NCBI RefSeq assembly: GCF_039839785.1
Contig: NZ_JBDOQT010000001.1
Span: 806,001-870,000 of the forward strand
Length of the DNA: 64,000 nucleotides
Direction of reading: 5' to 3'
From: Pelagibius sp. CAU 1746
GTDB taxonomy: Bacteria > Pseudomonadota > Alphaproteobacteria > Kiloniellales > Kiloniellaceae
Shown here: positions 44,487 through 55,438 of the stretch, in pieces
Position numbering within the stretch: position 1 is the stretch's first letter
Layout of the letters: the number at the start of each line of letters is the position of its first letter
Notes under the pieces: generated by a model
Database searches by the model: none
What the model was told of the DNA's origin: nothing
What the model saw: only the letters and a program-made list of their open reading frames with translations
Made by a program: the position numbers and the translations under genes

Positions 44487-45497
44487 ATGTCGGAACAGCG
44501 AAACGTCGAGGCCGCCGGGCAGTCCGGTGAAGGCCTCTCCGGACAATTGGAGTTTCTGGGCGATCTGAGCAGACGCCTGGCGGCGGCGGGCGATCCCGCC
44601 GCCCTGCTGGATGCCGCCCTGGCGGCGTCGCCGCAGCCGGGCGGCAAGGCCTTTGACCGGGCGCTGCGCGGGATCTCCGAGCTCGCCCTGGCCAATGCCG
44701 CGCTGCGCGAACGCCTTGCCGAGCAGAGGCAGCTCAGCGGCAGCCTGGAGATGGCGGCGGATCTGCAGCAGAGCCTGCAGCCGCAATGCACCGCCGGGCA
44801 CCAGCCGATCTGGGGCGTCAACCTGCCGGCGCGCAAGCTGTCCGGGGACTTCTTCGATTTCTACCGCCTCGACGAGGCGCGCATCGCCTTCGCCTTGGGC
44901 GACGTCTCCGGCAAGGGCCTGAACGCCGCCCTGTTGATGGCCAAGACCATCAGCCTCTTCCGCTGCCTGGGCAAGCGCATCGACGCCCCGGGCGACCTGC
45001 TGGAAGCCATCAACGCCGAGCTTTTCGAGACCGCCTCGCGCGGCATGTTCGTGACCATGGTCGCCGGCCACTACTGGCTCGCCAACGGCAAGGTCTGCCT
45101 GGCCAACGCCGGGCACCAGCCCCCGCTGCTGCGCCGCCGCGACCGCAGCTACGCTTCCTTCGAGGCCTCGATGCCGCCGCTCGGCATGTTGCCGTCCAAC
45201 CGGCCGCGCGAGGAGCATATCGACCTCGACGGCGGCGAGCTCTACGTCTTCTCCGACGGCCTCACCGAATACCGCTACGAGAGCGGCGAGGAACTGGGCG
45301 TCGACGGCTTGGTCCTGCTCATCGAGTCCCTGGCCGAGGCGCCGCTCGCCCAGCGCCTGGAAGCGCTGCTGGCGACCCTGGATCAGGACGGCGGCTGGGA
45401 AGCCCGCGACGACCTGACGGTGCTGGCCATCGACGATTCCTGGGTCTCCGCGGAGGCCGGCCTCGAGGCGCCCGCCCGGCGGCAGGAGGCGCCATGA
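44487..45497 (+). CDS. SpoIIE/RsbU-type PP2C serine phosphatase
   Basis: 336 residues from ATG 44487. Residues 1-100 are helical with no recognised sensor (a coiled stretch ends ALRERLAEQRQLSGSLEMAA). The phosphatase domain has all metal motifs: GDFFD (Asp121, Asp124), GDVSGKG (Asp139), FSDGLTEY (Asp257) and DDLTVLAI (Asp308, Asp309). Such enzymes dephosphorylate STAS anti-anti-sigma-type proteins. Its stop overlaps the ATG of the RsbW-type kinase (ATGA), which overlaps the STAS gene in turn, so the target protein is probably encoded two genes downstream. First gene of the Mla operon. Confidence 0.9.
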   Translation: MSEQRNVEAAGQSGEGLSGQLEFLGDLSRRLAAAGDPAALLDAALAASPQPGGKAFDRALRGISELALANAALRERLAEQRQLSGSLEMAADLQQSLQPQCTAGHQPIWGVNLPARKLSGDFFDFYRLDEARIAFALGDVSGKGLNAALLMAKTISLFRCLGKRIDAPGDLLEAINAELFETASRGMFVTMVAGHYWLANGKVCLANAGHQPPLLRRRDRSYASFEASMPPLGMLPSNRPREEHIDLDGGELYVFSDGLTEYRYESGEELGVDGLVLLIESLAEAPLAQRLEALLATLDQDGGWEARDDLTVLAIDDSWVSAEAGLEAPARRQEAP

Positions 45498-45943
45498 CCG
45501 CGGTGGCCGTCACCACGCCCGAGGCGGAATACCTGCTGGAGCTGCGCATTCCGGCGCGCAGCGACCGCATGGTCATGGTGCGCGACCTGGTGCGCAGCGC
45601 CGCGCGTTTCTGCGGCTTCGACGAGGCGGGCGCCCACGACATCGTGCTGGCGGTGGGCGAGGCCTGCCAGAACGTCATCCTGCATGCCTACGAGGGCCGC
45701 GGCGACGGTCCCATCCTGCTCGACATCCTGCAGAACGCGGACAGCATCATCCTGCGCGTCACCGACTTCGGCCCGGCCGTCGCGCCCGCGGCGGTCCAGC
45801 CGCGCGCGCTGCGCGACCTCCGGCCAGGCGGCCTCGGCACCTACTTCATCCAGAACCTGATGGACACCACGGACTTCGGGCGCTCGCCCAGCGGAGTCGG
45901 CAACGTGCTGCAGATGTCCAAGAAAAAGGATCCCTCCAAATGA
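45494..45943 (+). CDS. RsbW/SpoIIAB-type serine kinase (anti-sigma-factor-like ATP-binding protein)
   Basis: 149 residues, GHKL/HATPase_c_2 fold. The N box is VGEACQNVILHAYEG with Glu56 (catalytic base position) and Asn60; the G1 box is VTDFGP (Asp91, Gly93) and the G2 box GGLGTYFIQNLMD. These are the features of partner-switching kinases that phosphorylate a STAS protein and bind a partner in the unphosphorylated state. No sigma factor gene is nearby, so the partner here may be the Mla transporter or the STAS protein itself. ATGA overlaps at both ends. Confidence 0.9.
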   Translation: MTAVAVTTPEAEYLLELRIPARSDRMVMVRDLVRSAARFCGFDEAGAHDIVLAVGEACQNVILHAYEGRGDGPILLDILQNADSIILRVTDFGPAVAPAAVQPRALRDLRPGGLGTYFIQNLMDTTDFGRSPSGVGNVLQMSKKKDPSK

Positions 45944-46272
45944 GCGAAGCGGTCCGTGAAGTGAACGGCAATCTGGTGGTGAGCCTCACCGGAGAGATCG
46001 ACCTGGACCGGGCGCCGGAGGCGCGGCGCCTGCTGCTCGACTGCGTGAAGCGCAGCAAGGACGTCCTCGTCGACCTCTCGGCGGTGACCTACATCGACAG
46101 CTCCGGAATCGCCAGCCTGGTCGAGGCCCTGCAGTGGGCCAAGCAGCGCGGCACCGGCCTCTGCCTCGTGGCGGTCAGTCCCCAGGCCTTGCGCGTCTTC
46201 GAGCTGGCGCGCCTCGACACGGTCTTCGCGATCCATCCGGACCTCGCCACCGCCCTGGCGGGCGAAGCCTAG
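45940..46272 (+). CDS. STAS domain protein (anti-sigma-factor antagonist / MlaB-like)
   Basis: 110 residues, a single STAS domain. YIDSSGIASLVEAL holds the phospho-acceptor position (Ser55 by alignment to SpoIIAA Ser58) with Asp53. The start VREVNGNLVVSLTGEIDLDR is standard for SpoIIAA-type antagonists. In E. coli a STAS protein (MlaB) is a subunit of the MlaFEDB lipid transporter; here the STAS gene lies nine bases before mlaE, where mlaB would be expected, but it is also coupled to a cognate phosphatase and kinase. Confidence 0.9.
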   Translation: MSEAVREVNGNLVVSLTGEIDLDRAPEARRLLLDCVKRSKDVLVDLSAVTYIDSSGIASLVEALQWAKQRGTGLCLVAVSPQALRVFELARLDTVFAIHPDLATALAGEA

Positions 46273-46281
46273 GAGCCGGCA

Positions 46282-47073
46282 ATGCAGCGGGTCGCGGAAG
46301 GTATCGGCAAGGGCGTCGCGCGCGGCGCGGAGGAAGTCGGCTTCGCCGGCGCGCTTTTTTTGGAAGCCGTGCTCTGGGCCGTGCTCGGCCCGGCGCGCCG
46401 CCAGCCGGTGCGCCTTGCCGCGGTGGTCGCGCAGATGATGCAGATCGGCGTCGAGGCCCTGCCCATCGCCACCGTCCTGGCAGCGACCATCGGCATGATG
46501 CTGGCGATCCAGAGCCTCTACAGCCTGGGGCTCTTCGGCGCCGAGTCCTTCGCCACGGTGGGCATCGCGCTCTCGGTGGTGCGGGAGTTCGCGCCGCTGA
46601 TCGTCGGCATCCTCGTCGCCGGGCGTTCGGGCTCGGCGCTGGCGGCGCGCTTCAGCACCATGATGATCAACCAGGAGGTCGACGCCCTGCGCGTCATCGG
46701 CGTCTCGCCGGTGCGCTTCCTCGTGGCGCCGGCGCTCTTCGCCATGATGATCGTGGTGCCCTGCCTGACCATGTGGGCGAACATCGTCGCGCTCGGCGCC
46801 GCCGGTCTCTTCGTCACCGCGGAGCTGGACATCAGCCTCGCCGCCTACGCCGCCGACGTGGTGGCCTCGCTCTCCGTCAACGACCTGGCGCACGGCTTGG
46901 GCAAGAGCGTGCTCTTCGCCGCGCTGGTGGCGCTGGTCTCGGCGGTCAACGGCGCCCTGGCCGACGGCGGTGCCGAAGGCGTCGGCCGGCGCACCACCCG
47001 CGCCGTGGTGCAGTCCATCGCCGCGATCATCGTGGTCGACATGATCTTCGCCTTCGTCGTGACCGCGGGGTAG
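46282..47073 (+). CDS. mlaE: MlaE family ABC lipid transporter permease
   Basis: 263 residues with five or six helices. EFAPLIVGILVAGRSGSA is the conserved coupling segment of MlaE/DUF140 permeases; the FSTMMINQEVDALRVIGVSP that follows is the interface that meets the ATPase. The N-terminal amphipathic stretch has no STAS fusion, unlike some alphaproteobacterial MlaE proteins, which agrees with a separate STAS subunit. Spacing to mlaF is four bases. Confidence 0.93.
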   Translation: MQRVAEGIGKGVARGAEEVGFAGALFLEAVLWAVLGPARRQPVRLAAVVAQMMQIGVEALPIATVLAATIGMMLAIQSLYSLGLFGAESFATVGIALSVVREFAPLIVGILVAGRSGSALAARFSTMMINQEVDALRVIGVSPVRFLVAPALFAMMIVVPCLTMWANIVALGAAGLFVTAELDISLAAYAADVVASLSVNDLAHGLGKSVLFAALVALVSAVNGALADGGAEGVGRRTTRAVVQSIAAIIVVDMIFAFVVTAG

Positions 47074-47077
47074 GCCC

Positions 47078-47977
47078 ATGGCAGCCGTCGCTCAGGAAAC
47101 CCCGCTGCTGGAGACGACCCGGGACGCGGTCGTCCGGGTCCAGGGCCTGCAGGCGCACTACGGCGCCCGGCAGGTGCTGCACGATATCGATCTGACGGTG
47201 GCACCGGGCGAGATCATGGTGATCATGGGCGGCAGCGGCTCCGGCAAGTCGACCCTGCTGCGCCATCTGGTCGGCCTCATGCGCCCGACCGCCGGCCGCG
47301 TCGAGCTGCTGGGCACGGACATCGCCGGCGCCCCGGTCAGGGAGCTGCAGCGCCTGCGCCGGCGCATCGGCGTCGCCTTTCAGGGCGGCGCGCTGTTCAG
47401 CTCCATGAACGTGCTCGACAACATCATGCTGCCGCTGCGCGAGCACACGCGGCTGGACCGCAAGACCATGGAGATCATGGCCCGCCTGAAGCTGGAGGTG
47501 GTGAACCTCGCCGGGGCCGGGGCGCTGATGCCGGCCGAGCTGTCCGGCGGCATGGTCAAGCGCGCGGCCGTGGCGCGGGCCATCGTCATGGACCCGGCGC
47601 TGCTGTTCTTCGACGAGCCTTCGGCCGGCCTGGATCCGGCCGTTTCCTCGGCGCTGGATGACCTCATCCTGAAGCTGCGCGAGGCCATGAACATGTCCAT
47701 CGTCGTGGTGACTCACGAACTGGAAAGCGCCTTCAAGATCGCCGACCGCATCACGGTGCTGGACCAGGGGCGCATCCTCCTGGTCGACGACGTCGCGGGT
47801 ATCCGGCGCTCCGGCAACCCGCGTATCCAGAACCTTCTCAACCGCCGTGCGGAAAGCGCCGAGGTGGATGCAGAGGCCTACCTCCGGCGGCTCACCGGCG
47901 AGGCGGGGCCTGCGGACGGCCTCCATCCGCCTGTCGCCGGATCGGGCGGCAAGAACCAAGACGCGGGAGCGGTATAG
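47078..47977 (+). CDS. mlaF: MlaF family ABC transporter ATP-binding protein
   Basis: 299 residues. Walker A GGSGSGKST, Q-loop FQGGALFSSMNV (the GALF form is typical for MlaF), signature LSGGMVKRAAVARA, Walker B LLFFDEPSAGLDP and switch VVTHE. The C-terminal 50 residues form an extension beyond the ATPase core. Drives MCE-type phospholipid transport across the inner membrane to MlaD. Confidence 0.94.
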   Translation: MAAVAQETPLLETTRDAVVRVQGLQAHYGARQVLHDIDLTVAPGEIMVIMGGSGSGKSTLLRHLVGLMRPTAGRVELLGTDIAGAPVRELQRLRRRIGVAFQGGALFSSMNVLDNIMLPLREHTRLDRKTMEIMARLKLEVVNLAGAGALMPAELSGGMVKRAAVARAIVMDPALLFFDEPSAGLDPAVSSALDDLILKLREAMNMSIVVVTHELESAFKIADRITVLDQGRILLVDDVAGIRRSGNPRIQNLLNRRAESAEVDAEAYLRRLTGEAGPADGLHPPVAGSGGKNQDAGAV

Positions 47978-47981
47978 AATC

Positions 47982-49028
47982 ATGCGGCATCAGGGATTGA
48001 ACTACGCCGCCGTCGGCGGTTTCGTCACCGCCATGGTGGCGGCGGCCATCGGCGCGACGGTGCTGCTCAGCGGCGGCACGGGCCCGCGCGACAGCTACTC
48101 CCTCGTCTTCGACAATGTCGCCGACGTGAAGTTCGGCACCCAGGTGCGCTACGAGGGCTTTCCCGTCGGCCAGGTCGAGTCCATCGAGCCCATCGTCGAG
48201 GACGGCGCCACGGTCTTCCTGCTCGAGGTCTCGGTCGAGGAGGGCTTCGTCATCCCCGCCGACAGCGTGGCGCGGATCCATAGCTCCCAGTTCCTCGGCG
48301 CCAAGACGGTGGAGATCCAGCGCGGCAGCGCCGCCACCGCGCTGCAGCCGGGCGCCCGCATGGCTTCGGCCCCGGCCGCCGACATGTTCGCCGCCATGGC
48401 CAGCGTCGCCGGCCAGGTGAACGAGCTGTCGCGCGAGGGCCTGAAGCCGCTGCTCGACAGGCTGACCGCCTTGGTCGACAACGCCAACCACCTGCTCGAC
48501 GACGGCGTGGCGCCGATGATCGGTTCGCTCAACGCCGTGGCCGAGGACACCCGCGGGCGGGTGCCGGAGATCACCGGCGAGCTGCAGGCCTTCCTGCGGG
48601 AGCTGAACGTCACCCTCGCCTCGGTGCAGCAGCTCCTTTCGGAGCGCAACGTGGCGGAGGTGCAGCAGACGGTGGAGAACGTGAATACGGTCTCCCAGGA
48701 TCTGGTCGCCATCACCCAGACGGTGCGGGGGACGCTGGTCCAGCTCGACGGCATCGTGACCGCGCTGGAGGACGTCGTCGACAACAACCAGGGCAACGTC
48801 AACGCCGCCCTCGACGACACCCGCTACATCCTGCGCTCCATCGCCCAGAACATCGACAGCATCAATCACAACCTGGCGGGCACGTCCCGCAATATGAACG
48901 AATTCAGCCGGCTGATCCGGCAGAACCCGAGCCTGCTGCTGGGCGGCTCGGCGCCCGAGGAAGTGCGCGTCGAGACGCCGTCTGCCAATTCCCGGGCCAC
49001 CAGCTCCCGGTCACGGGGGGACAACTGA
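47982..49028 (+). CDS. mlaD: MlaD/MCE family substrate-binding protein
   Basis: 348 residues. One N-terminal membrane helix (YAAVGGFVTAMVAAAIGATV), one MCE domain (about 38-118: YSLVFDNVADVKFGTQVRYE and GFPVGQVESIEP), then a long helical C-terminal region (about 130-330) with heptad-like Leu/Val spacing that could form a periplasmic tunnel or needle. Such longer alphaproteobacterial MlaD proteins are usually paired with a PqiC-type lipoprotein, as here. ATG 47982 lies just after the mlaF stop. Confidence 0.93.
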   Translation: MRHQGLNYAAVGGFVTAMVAAAIGATVLLSGGTGPRDSYSLVFDNVADVKFGTQVRYEGFPVGQVESIEPIVEDGATVFLLEVSVEEGFVIPADSVARIHSSQFLGAKTVEIQRGSAATALQPGARMASAPAADMFAAMASVAGQVNELSREGLKPLLDRLTALVDNANHLLDDGVAPMIGSLNAVAEDTRGRVPEITGELQAFLRELNVTLASVQQLLSERNVAEVQQTVENVNTVSQDLVAITQTVRGTLVQLDGIVTALEDVVDNNQGNVNAALDDTRYILRSIAQNIDSINHNLAGTSRNMNEFSRLIRQNPSLLLGGSAPEEVRVETPSANSRATSSRSRGDN

Positions 49029-49687
49029 TGAAGCGCCTGATCCTTCTCGCCTGCGCCGCGCCGCTCCTGGCCGGCTGCCTCGGCTCGGCGCCGCCGGTGC
49101 CGCGCGACCACTACTACCGCCTGCTGGTGCCGACTCCCGAGCAGGGCGCCGCCGGGGTGCCGTTGGCCGGGATCATGACGGTGGAGCTGCTGCAGGCCGA
49201 CGGCCTGCTGCGCGAACGCCCGCTGCTGTACAGCGAGAGCGGCGAATCCTACGAGCTGCAGCAGCACAGCTACCACTATTGGAACGACGCGCCGCCGCGC
49301 ATGCTTCAGGACCAGATGGTGACCTACCTGCGGCGCAGCGGCATCTGCAGCCAGGTGGTCACGCCCGACGTGCGCATCCGCGCCGACTACCAGGTCAGCG
49401 GCAAGGTGCGGCGGCTTGAGCGGCTGCTCGGCGGCGGGCCGCCCAGGGTTTTCGTGGAGATCGAGTTGGCCCTGCTGCGGCTGACCGACGACCGGGTGCT
49501 GGTGGTGGAGACCTTCAGCGCCGAGGAGCCGGCGGAGGACGGGTCGGTGGAAGCCTCCATCGTCGCCCTGAACCGCGCCACCGCGCAGGTCTTCGACCGC
49601 TTCCTCTCGCAGGTCCGCCGCGCCGCCGCCCAGGCCACTGCTCAAGTCCCTGCCCAGGGCTTTGCCCAAGACCCTGTGAAGCGTTAG
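49028..49687 (+). CDS. PqiC/ABC-transport auxiliary lipoprotein
   Basis: 219 residues. Signal with lipobox LLAGC (Cys17). VPRDHYYRLLVP opens the ABC_trans_aux domain (PF03886), continuing RPLLYSESGESYELQQHSYH YWND-type strands, and ends with a short AQVPAQGFAQDP degenerate repeat. It overlaps the mlaD stop by one base (TGATG). Probably an outer-membrane lipoprotein docking the MlaD assembly. No MlaC-type carrier is present in the operon. Confidence 0.9.
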   Translation: MKRLILLACAAPLLAGCLGSAPPVPRDHYYRLLVPTPEQGAAGVPLAGIMTVELLQADGLLRERPLLYSESGESYELQQHSYHYWNDAPPRMLQDQMVTYLRRSGICSQVVTPDVRIRADYQVSGKVRRLERLLGGGPPRVFVEIELALLRLTDDRVLVVETFSAEEPAEDGSVEASIVALNRATAQVFDRFLSQVRRAAAQATAQVPAQGFAQDPVKR

Positions 49688-49890
49688 CGGCTTCGGCCGC
49701 GAAGCGTCAGTCCCGTATTTCCCGGCACAAAAAAGAAGCACACCGGCCGCCGCCGGCGGTCTTTGCGCGTTTCAGTGCTTCCCTTAACGATTCATTAACC
49801 CTAACCTACGTAAGCAGGCCGCATCCGCCATCACCGGCAATGTTCAGACCACTCCCGCATTTCACCGGGATCACATTTGGGGAAAAGAGT

Positions 49891-50253
49891 ATGACAGTGA
49901 CGAAGACGCAACTGGCCGACGCCTACGCCAAGGCTTTGACCAAGGCACTCGGCGATCAGTGGGGCGAGTTCAGCCGCCGGGACGCCAGCAAGCTCCTCGA
50001 TGCGCTCTGGCCGGTCATGTCGGATCTTGCGCTGAAGGACACCAAGAAGACCGTGCCGGGCAGCGTGCCGATGGGCCACCTCGGGCGTCTCAAGATGCGC
50101 TTTAAGCCGGCGACCAAGGCGCGCAAGGGCACCAACCCCTTCACCGGCGAGGCCATGACCTTCAAGGCCAAGCCCGCGACCCTGCAGCCGCGCTTCACCG
50201 CCGGCAAGGCGCTGAAGGACGAGGCCGCCAAGCATTCCAAGAAGCTGAAGTAA
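49891..50253 (+). CDS. HU/IHF-family-like DNA-binding protein
   Basis: 120 residues from ATG 49891 with a ggggaaaag Shine-Dalgarno. The C-terminal half RKGTNPFTGEAMTFKAKPAT followed by FTAGKALKDEA matches the beta-arm and last helix of HU (GxNPxTGE, then PxFxxGKALK). The N-terminal half (TKTQLADAYAKALTKALGD) is a helical dimerisation part, but longer and less basic than in HU, with 30 residues more than the normal 90. Nucleoid-associated or a specialised HU variant. Confidence 0.82.
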   Translation: MTVTKTQLADAYAKALTKALGDQWGEFSRRDASKLLDALWPVMSDLALKDTKKTVPGSVPMGHLGRLKMRFKPATKARKGTNPFTGEAMTFKAKPATLQPRFTAGKALKDEAAKHSKKLK

Positions 50254-50290
50254 GCTGCTTCAGGCTTCCGGAGCCTTCTTGGCTCCAATG

Positions 50291-50323
50291 AAAAAGGCCC
50301 CTGCCGTCGGCAGGGGCCTTTCT
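50291..50323. terminator. bidirectional Rho-independent terminator
   Basis: 13-bp stem aaaggcccctgcc / ggcaggggccttt (50293-50305 and 50309-50321) with a 3-base loop; A-run before and T-rich sequence (tttctcgtttt) after. It serves the plus-strand HU-like gene and the minus-strand aconitase gene. Confidence 0.9.
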
Positions 50324-50366
50324 CGTTTTGGGCGCCCGTTTTGTAGCGGGCCTGTGAAGGCCCGGC

Positions 50367-53051
<2,685 letters not shown>

Positions 53052-53249
53052 GAGCATCTCTCCTTCGGTTGCGTTGGGCCGCCGGAAAACCTTCCTACCG
53101 TCTCTGCCGGTTTGGCAGTTGCGGCAGGCTGGGGTACCGGCGTGCCCCGCGACCGGTTGCGACCGTCTCGCGGGAGCTCACGTTTGGGAATATGGGCGAT
53201 AAAATACTCGCCGCCAGCGACTTGTCCATGCCGTTTTACGGGGATCAGA

Positions 53250-53278
53250 CCCCCCGGAAAGTCGCGGCTTCCGGGGGG
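53250..53278 (-). terminator. hairpin upstream of acnA, downstream of the alpha/beta hydrolase gene
   Basis: Perfect 10-bp arms ccccccggaa (53250-53259) and ttccgggggg (53269-53278) with a 9-base loop. It lies 46 bases after the stop of the minus-strand hydrolase. No clear T-run, so a Rho-dependent or pause-type terminator. Confidence 0.5.
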
Positions 53279-53323
53279 TGAGGCCCCGTCGGTTCCAGGG
53301 CCGGGCGGTCAGCCCCCTTTGAC

Positions 53324-54169
53324 TCAGATAGCCCGGGCCAGGAAGGCGCCGGCGGCTTCCAGCACCGCCGGGCGCTGCTCCAGGTGGGGCTGGTGGCCGC
53401 AAGCGGGCAGGAAGACGGTCTCCACCGGACCGGCGGCCCCGGCGGCCCCAGCGGTCCCAGCGGCGATGAGGGCGATCTGGTCGGCGCTGCCGTAGGCGTC
53501 GTCCTCGCCCTGGATCGCCAGGACGGGGCAGGCGATGCGGGGCAGATCGGCGCGCATCTCGCAGGCGTCGAAGCCCGGGCGCAGCCAGGTTTCGGTCCAG
53601 GCGCGCCACAGGTCCTCGGCGCCGTCGCCGTGATAGCGGGCGAGGCGGCGGCGGATCTCCGGGGCCCGCGGGTCGGCCTCGGCGGCGCGGATGCCGGCCA
53701 GGGTCACCTCCTCGACCGTCACATGCGGGGCCAGCACGATGCAGGCGGCCACCTGCTCCGGAAAGGCGGCGGCGCACATCAGGGCGATAGTGGCTCCGTC
53801 GCTGTGGCCGAAGAGGACTGGATGCTCGATGCCGCTTGCGGCCAGCACCGCGGGCAGCACCACCTCGGCCTCGTGGCGCAGGTAGTCGCCCGGGCGCGGC
53901 AGGGTGAGCGGCGCGGAGCGGCCGTGGCCCTGGCGCTCGTAGACCAGCGCCGGCAGGCCGCTGGCGGCGGCCAGGTCTTCGGGAAATCCCTTCCACTGGC
54001 CGATGGAGCCCAGCGCCTCGTGCAGGAACACCAGGGTCGGACCCCGGCCGGCATCGCCGATGCGCCGGGCGGATAGGCGCAGCTCGCCGTTCGGCAGGGA
54101 GAGATCGAGGAAGAGATTCTCGCGGGCGGAGGAGGCGACGGTTTCCGAGGGCATGGCTTCTGAGGGCAT
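53324..54169 (-). CDS. alpha/beta hydrolase
   Basis: 281 residues. Oxyanion/turn motif FLHEALGSIGQWKGFPEDLA, YERQGHGRS, nucleophile elbow GHSDGAT, then acid QGEDDAYG and His in PACGHQPHLE. Resembles the carboxylesterase/lactonase branch of the fold; substrate unknown. The N-terminus contains MPSEAMPSE from a 15-bp tandem duplication, so two start codons (54169, 54154) exist in frame, and neither has a strong Shine-Dalgarno. Confidence 0.88.
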   Translation of the reverse strand: MPSEAMPSETVASSARENLFLDLSLPNGELRLSARRIGDAGRGPTLVFLHEALGSIGQWKGFPEDLAAASGLPALVYERQGHGRSAPLTLPRPGDYLRHEAEVVLPAVLAASGIEHPVLFGHSDGATIALMCAAAFPEQVAACIVLAPHVTVEEVTLAGIRAAEADPRAPEIRRRLARYHGDGAEDLWRAWTETWLRPGFDACEMRADLPRIACPVLAIQGEDDAYGSADQIALIAAGTAGAAGAAGPVETVFLPACGHQPHLEQRPAVLEAAGAFLARAI

Positions 54170-54194
54170 CGCGGGAGCTAAGGTAACGGGACGA

Positions 54195-55076
54195 CTAGAA
54201 GATATCCTTGTTCTCGCGCACCTCGTCCTTGATGAAGTCGATGGTCTCGCGGATGCGGCGCAGGGCGGCGGTGTTCTCGTGGGAGACGATCCAGAAGGTG
54301 CGGGTCAGGGAGAAGGTCTTGCGCAGCACCGGCTGCAGACCGCTCTGCTGGCCCGCCAGGAAGTCGGGCAGGATGCAGATGCCGGCGCCGGCCAGGGTGG
54401 CGTAGAGCTGGGCGATGAGGTTGGAGCTGGAAATCTGCGGCACCACCTTGCGCCCGAAGTTGGGCATGTAGTCCAGCTTGGGATCGAAGATCAGGTCCGG
54501 GATGTAACCGATCATAGCGTGGTGGGACAGATCCTCCAGGCCGCGGATCGGCGGGTTCTCCTTCAGGTAGTCGGGCGCCGCGTAGAGCCGCAGCTGATAG
54601 TCGGTGAGCTTGGCGGCCAGCAGGCGCCCGGAGGTCGGCCGGGTGACCGCGATGGTCAGGTCGGCCTCGCGCTTGGCCAGGCTGAAGATTCGCGGCATGG
54701 CCACAAGCTGCAGCTCCAGCTTGGGATGGCGCCGCGCCAGCTTGTGAATGCGCGGGGCCAGGAAGAAGCTGCCGAAGCCGTCGGGAGCGCCCAGGCGCAC
54801 CACGCCCTCCAGCGACTCGTCGCGGCCCTGCACCTGGGCCTGGGCCTGCAGGGTGGTGACCTCCATGGCCTCGGCCGAGGGCAGCAGGCGCTGGCCCATG
54901 TCGGTCAGGCTGTAGCCCTTTGGATTGCGGTCGAAAAGCTGGGCGTCCAGGTCGGTCTCCAGGGCGCGGATGCGCCGCGCCACGGTGGCGTTGTCGACCT
55001 TCAGGCCCTTGGCGGCGGTGGTCAGCTGCCCGGTCCGCGCCACCGCGAGAAAGAACTTCAAGTCGTCCCAGCGCAT
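54195..55076 (-). CDS. LysR family transcriptional regulator
   Basis: 293 residues from ATG 55076. Winged HTH WDDLKFFLAVARTGQLTTAA with AATVARRIRALE-like DNVTVARRI; the effector domain begins about residue 90 (VRLGAPDGFGSFFLAPRIHK). The family usually activates a divergent operon, here mmsA, whose start lies 362 bases away with a palindrome between them. The effector could be a valine or propionate metabolite. Confidence 0.9.
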   Translation of the reverse strand: MRWDDLKFFLAVARTGQLTTAAKGLKVDNATVARRIRALETDLDAQLFDRNPKGYSLTDMGQRLLPSAEAMEVTTLQAQAQVQGRDESLEGVVRLGAPDGFGSFFLAPRIHKLARRHPKLELQLVAMPRIFSLAKREADLTIAVTRPTSGRLLAAKLTDYQLRLYAAPDYLKENPPIRGLEDLSHHAMIGYIPDLIFDPKLDYMPNFGRKVVPQISSSNLIAQLYATLAGAGICILPDFLAGQQSGLQPVLRKTFSLTRTFWIVSHENTAALRRIRETIDFIKDEVRENKDIF

Positions 55077-55223
55077 CGTCTCGCCTTCTGCCGGATCGGG
55101 CCTCAGCCTGGCGGCGCCGGCCGCCGGTTCCATCGGGCTGGGTAACTCCGGTCTACTGCAATCGTCGGGAGCAGGTTCACGGGGCCGAAGGGTCGCCCGC
55201 GGCGATTTCAGCCGGCCCCGATC

Positions 55224-55232
55224 TGCTATAAT
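55224..55232 (+). promoter_or_regulatory. extended -10 promoter candidate for mmsA
   Basis: tgctataat is a perfect extended -10 element (TGnTATAAT). No good -35 hexamer is seen, as is usual for extended -10 or activator-dependent promoters. It would give a leader of about 200 bases before the mmsA GTG. Confidence 0.45.
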
Positions 55233-55266
55233 CTTTGCGTTCTTGCGATCTATGCTCGCCGCATTG

Positions 55267-55280
55267 TTGCAGAAATGCAA
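55267..55280. promoter_or_regulatory. palindrome in the LysR-mmsA intergenic region
   Basis: ttgcagaaatgcaa, a perfect palindrome with 5-base arms and a 4-base centre, in an A/T-rich stretch (further aaaatg repeats at 55279-55300). Candidate binding site of the LysR-type regulator; it is downstream of the suggested start, which fits repression better than activation. Confidence 0.4.
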
Positions 55281-55438
55281 AATGAAAATGACAAAATGGC
55301 GGTTTAGGCGCATAGAAGAATGTACTACGCAAGACAGCCGCTGTTTTGGCGGATCGAGAGATCGCAGGTGAATTGAAGCCGGGCGCGCCGGGCAGGCGCG
55401 GCGCAAACGGTCGCAGCGCAGTCGGGAGGACAGCCAAG

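Noticed and set aside
45494-46272. Classical sigma-factor control module (RsbW/RsbV with a sigma gene)
   Set aside because: No sigma-factor or anti-sigma target gene is adjacent; the only coupled genes are the Mla transporter, so a sigma role is not supported by context.
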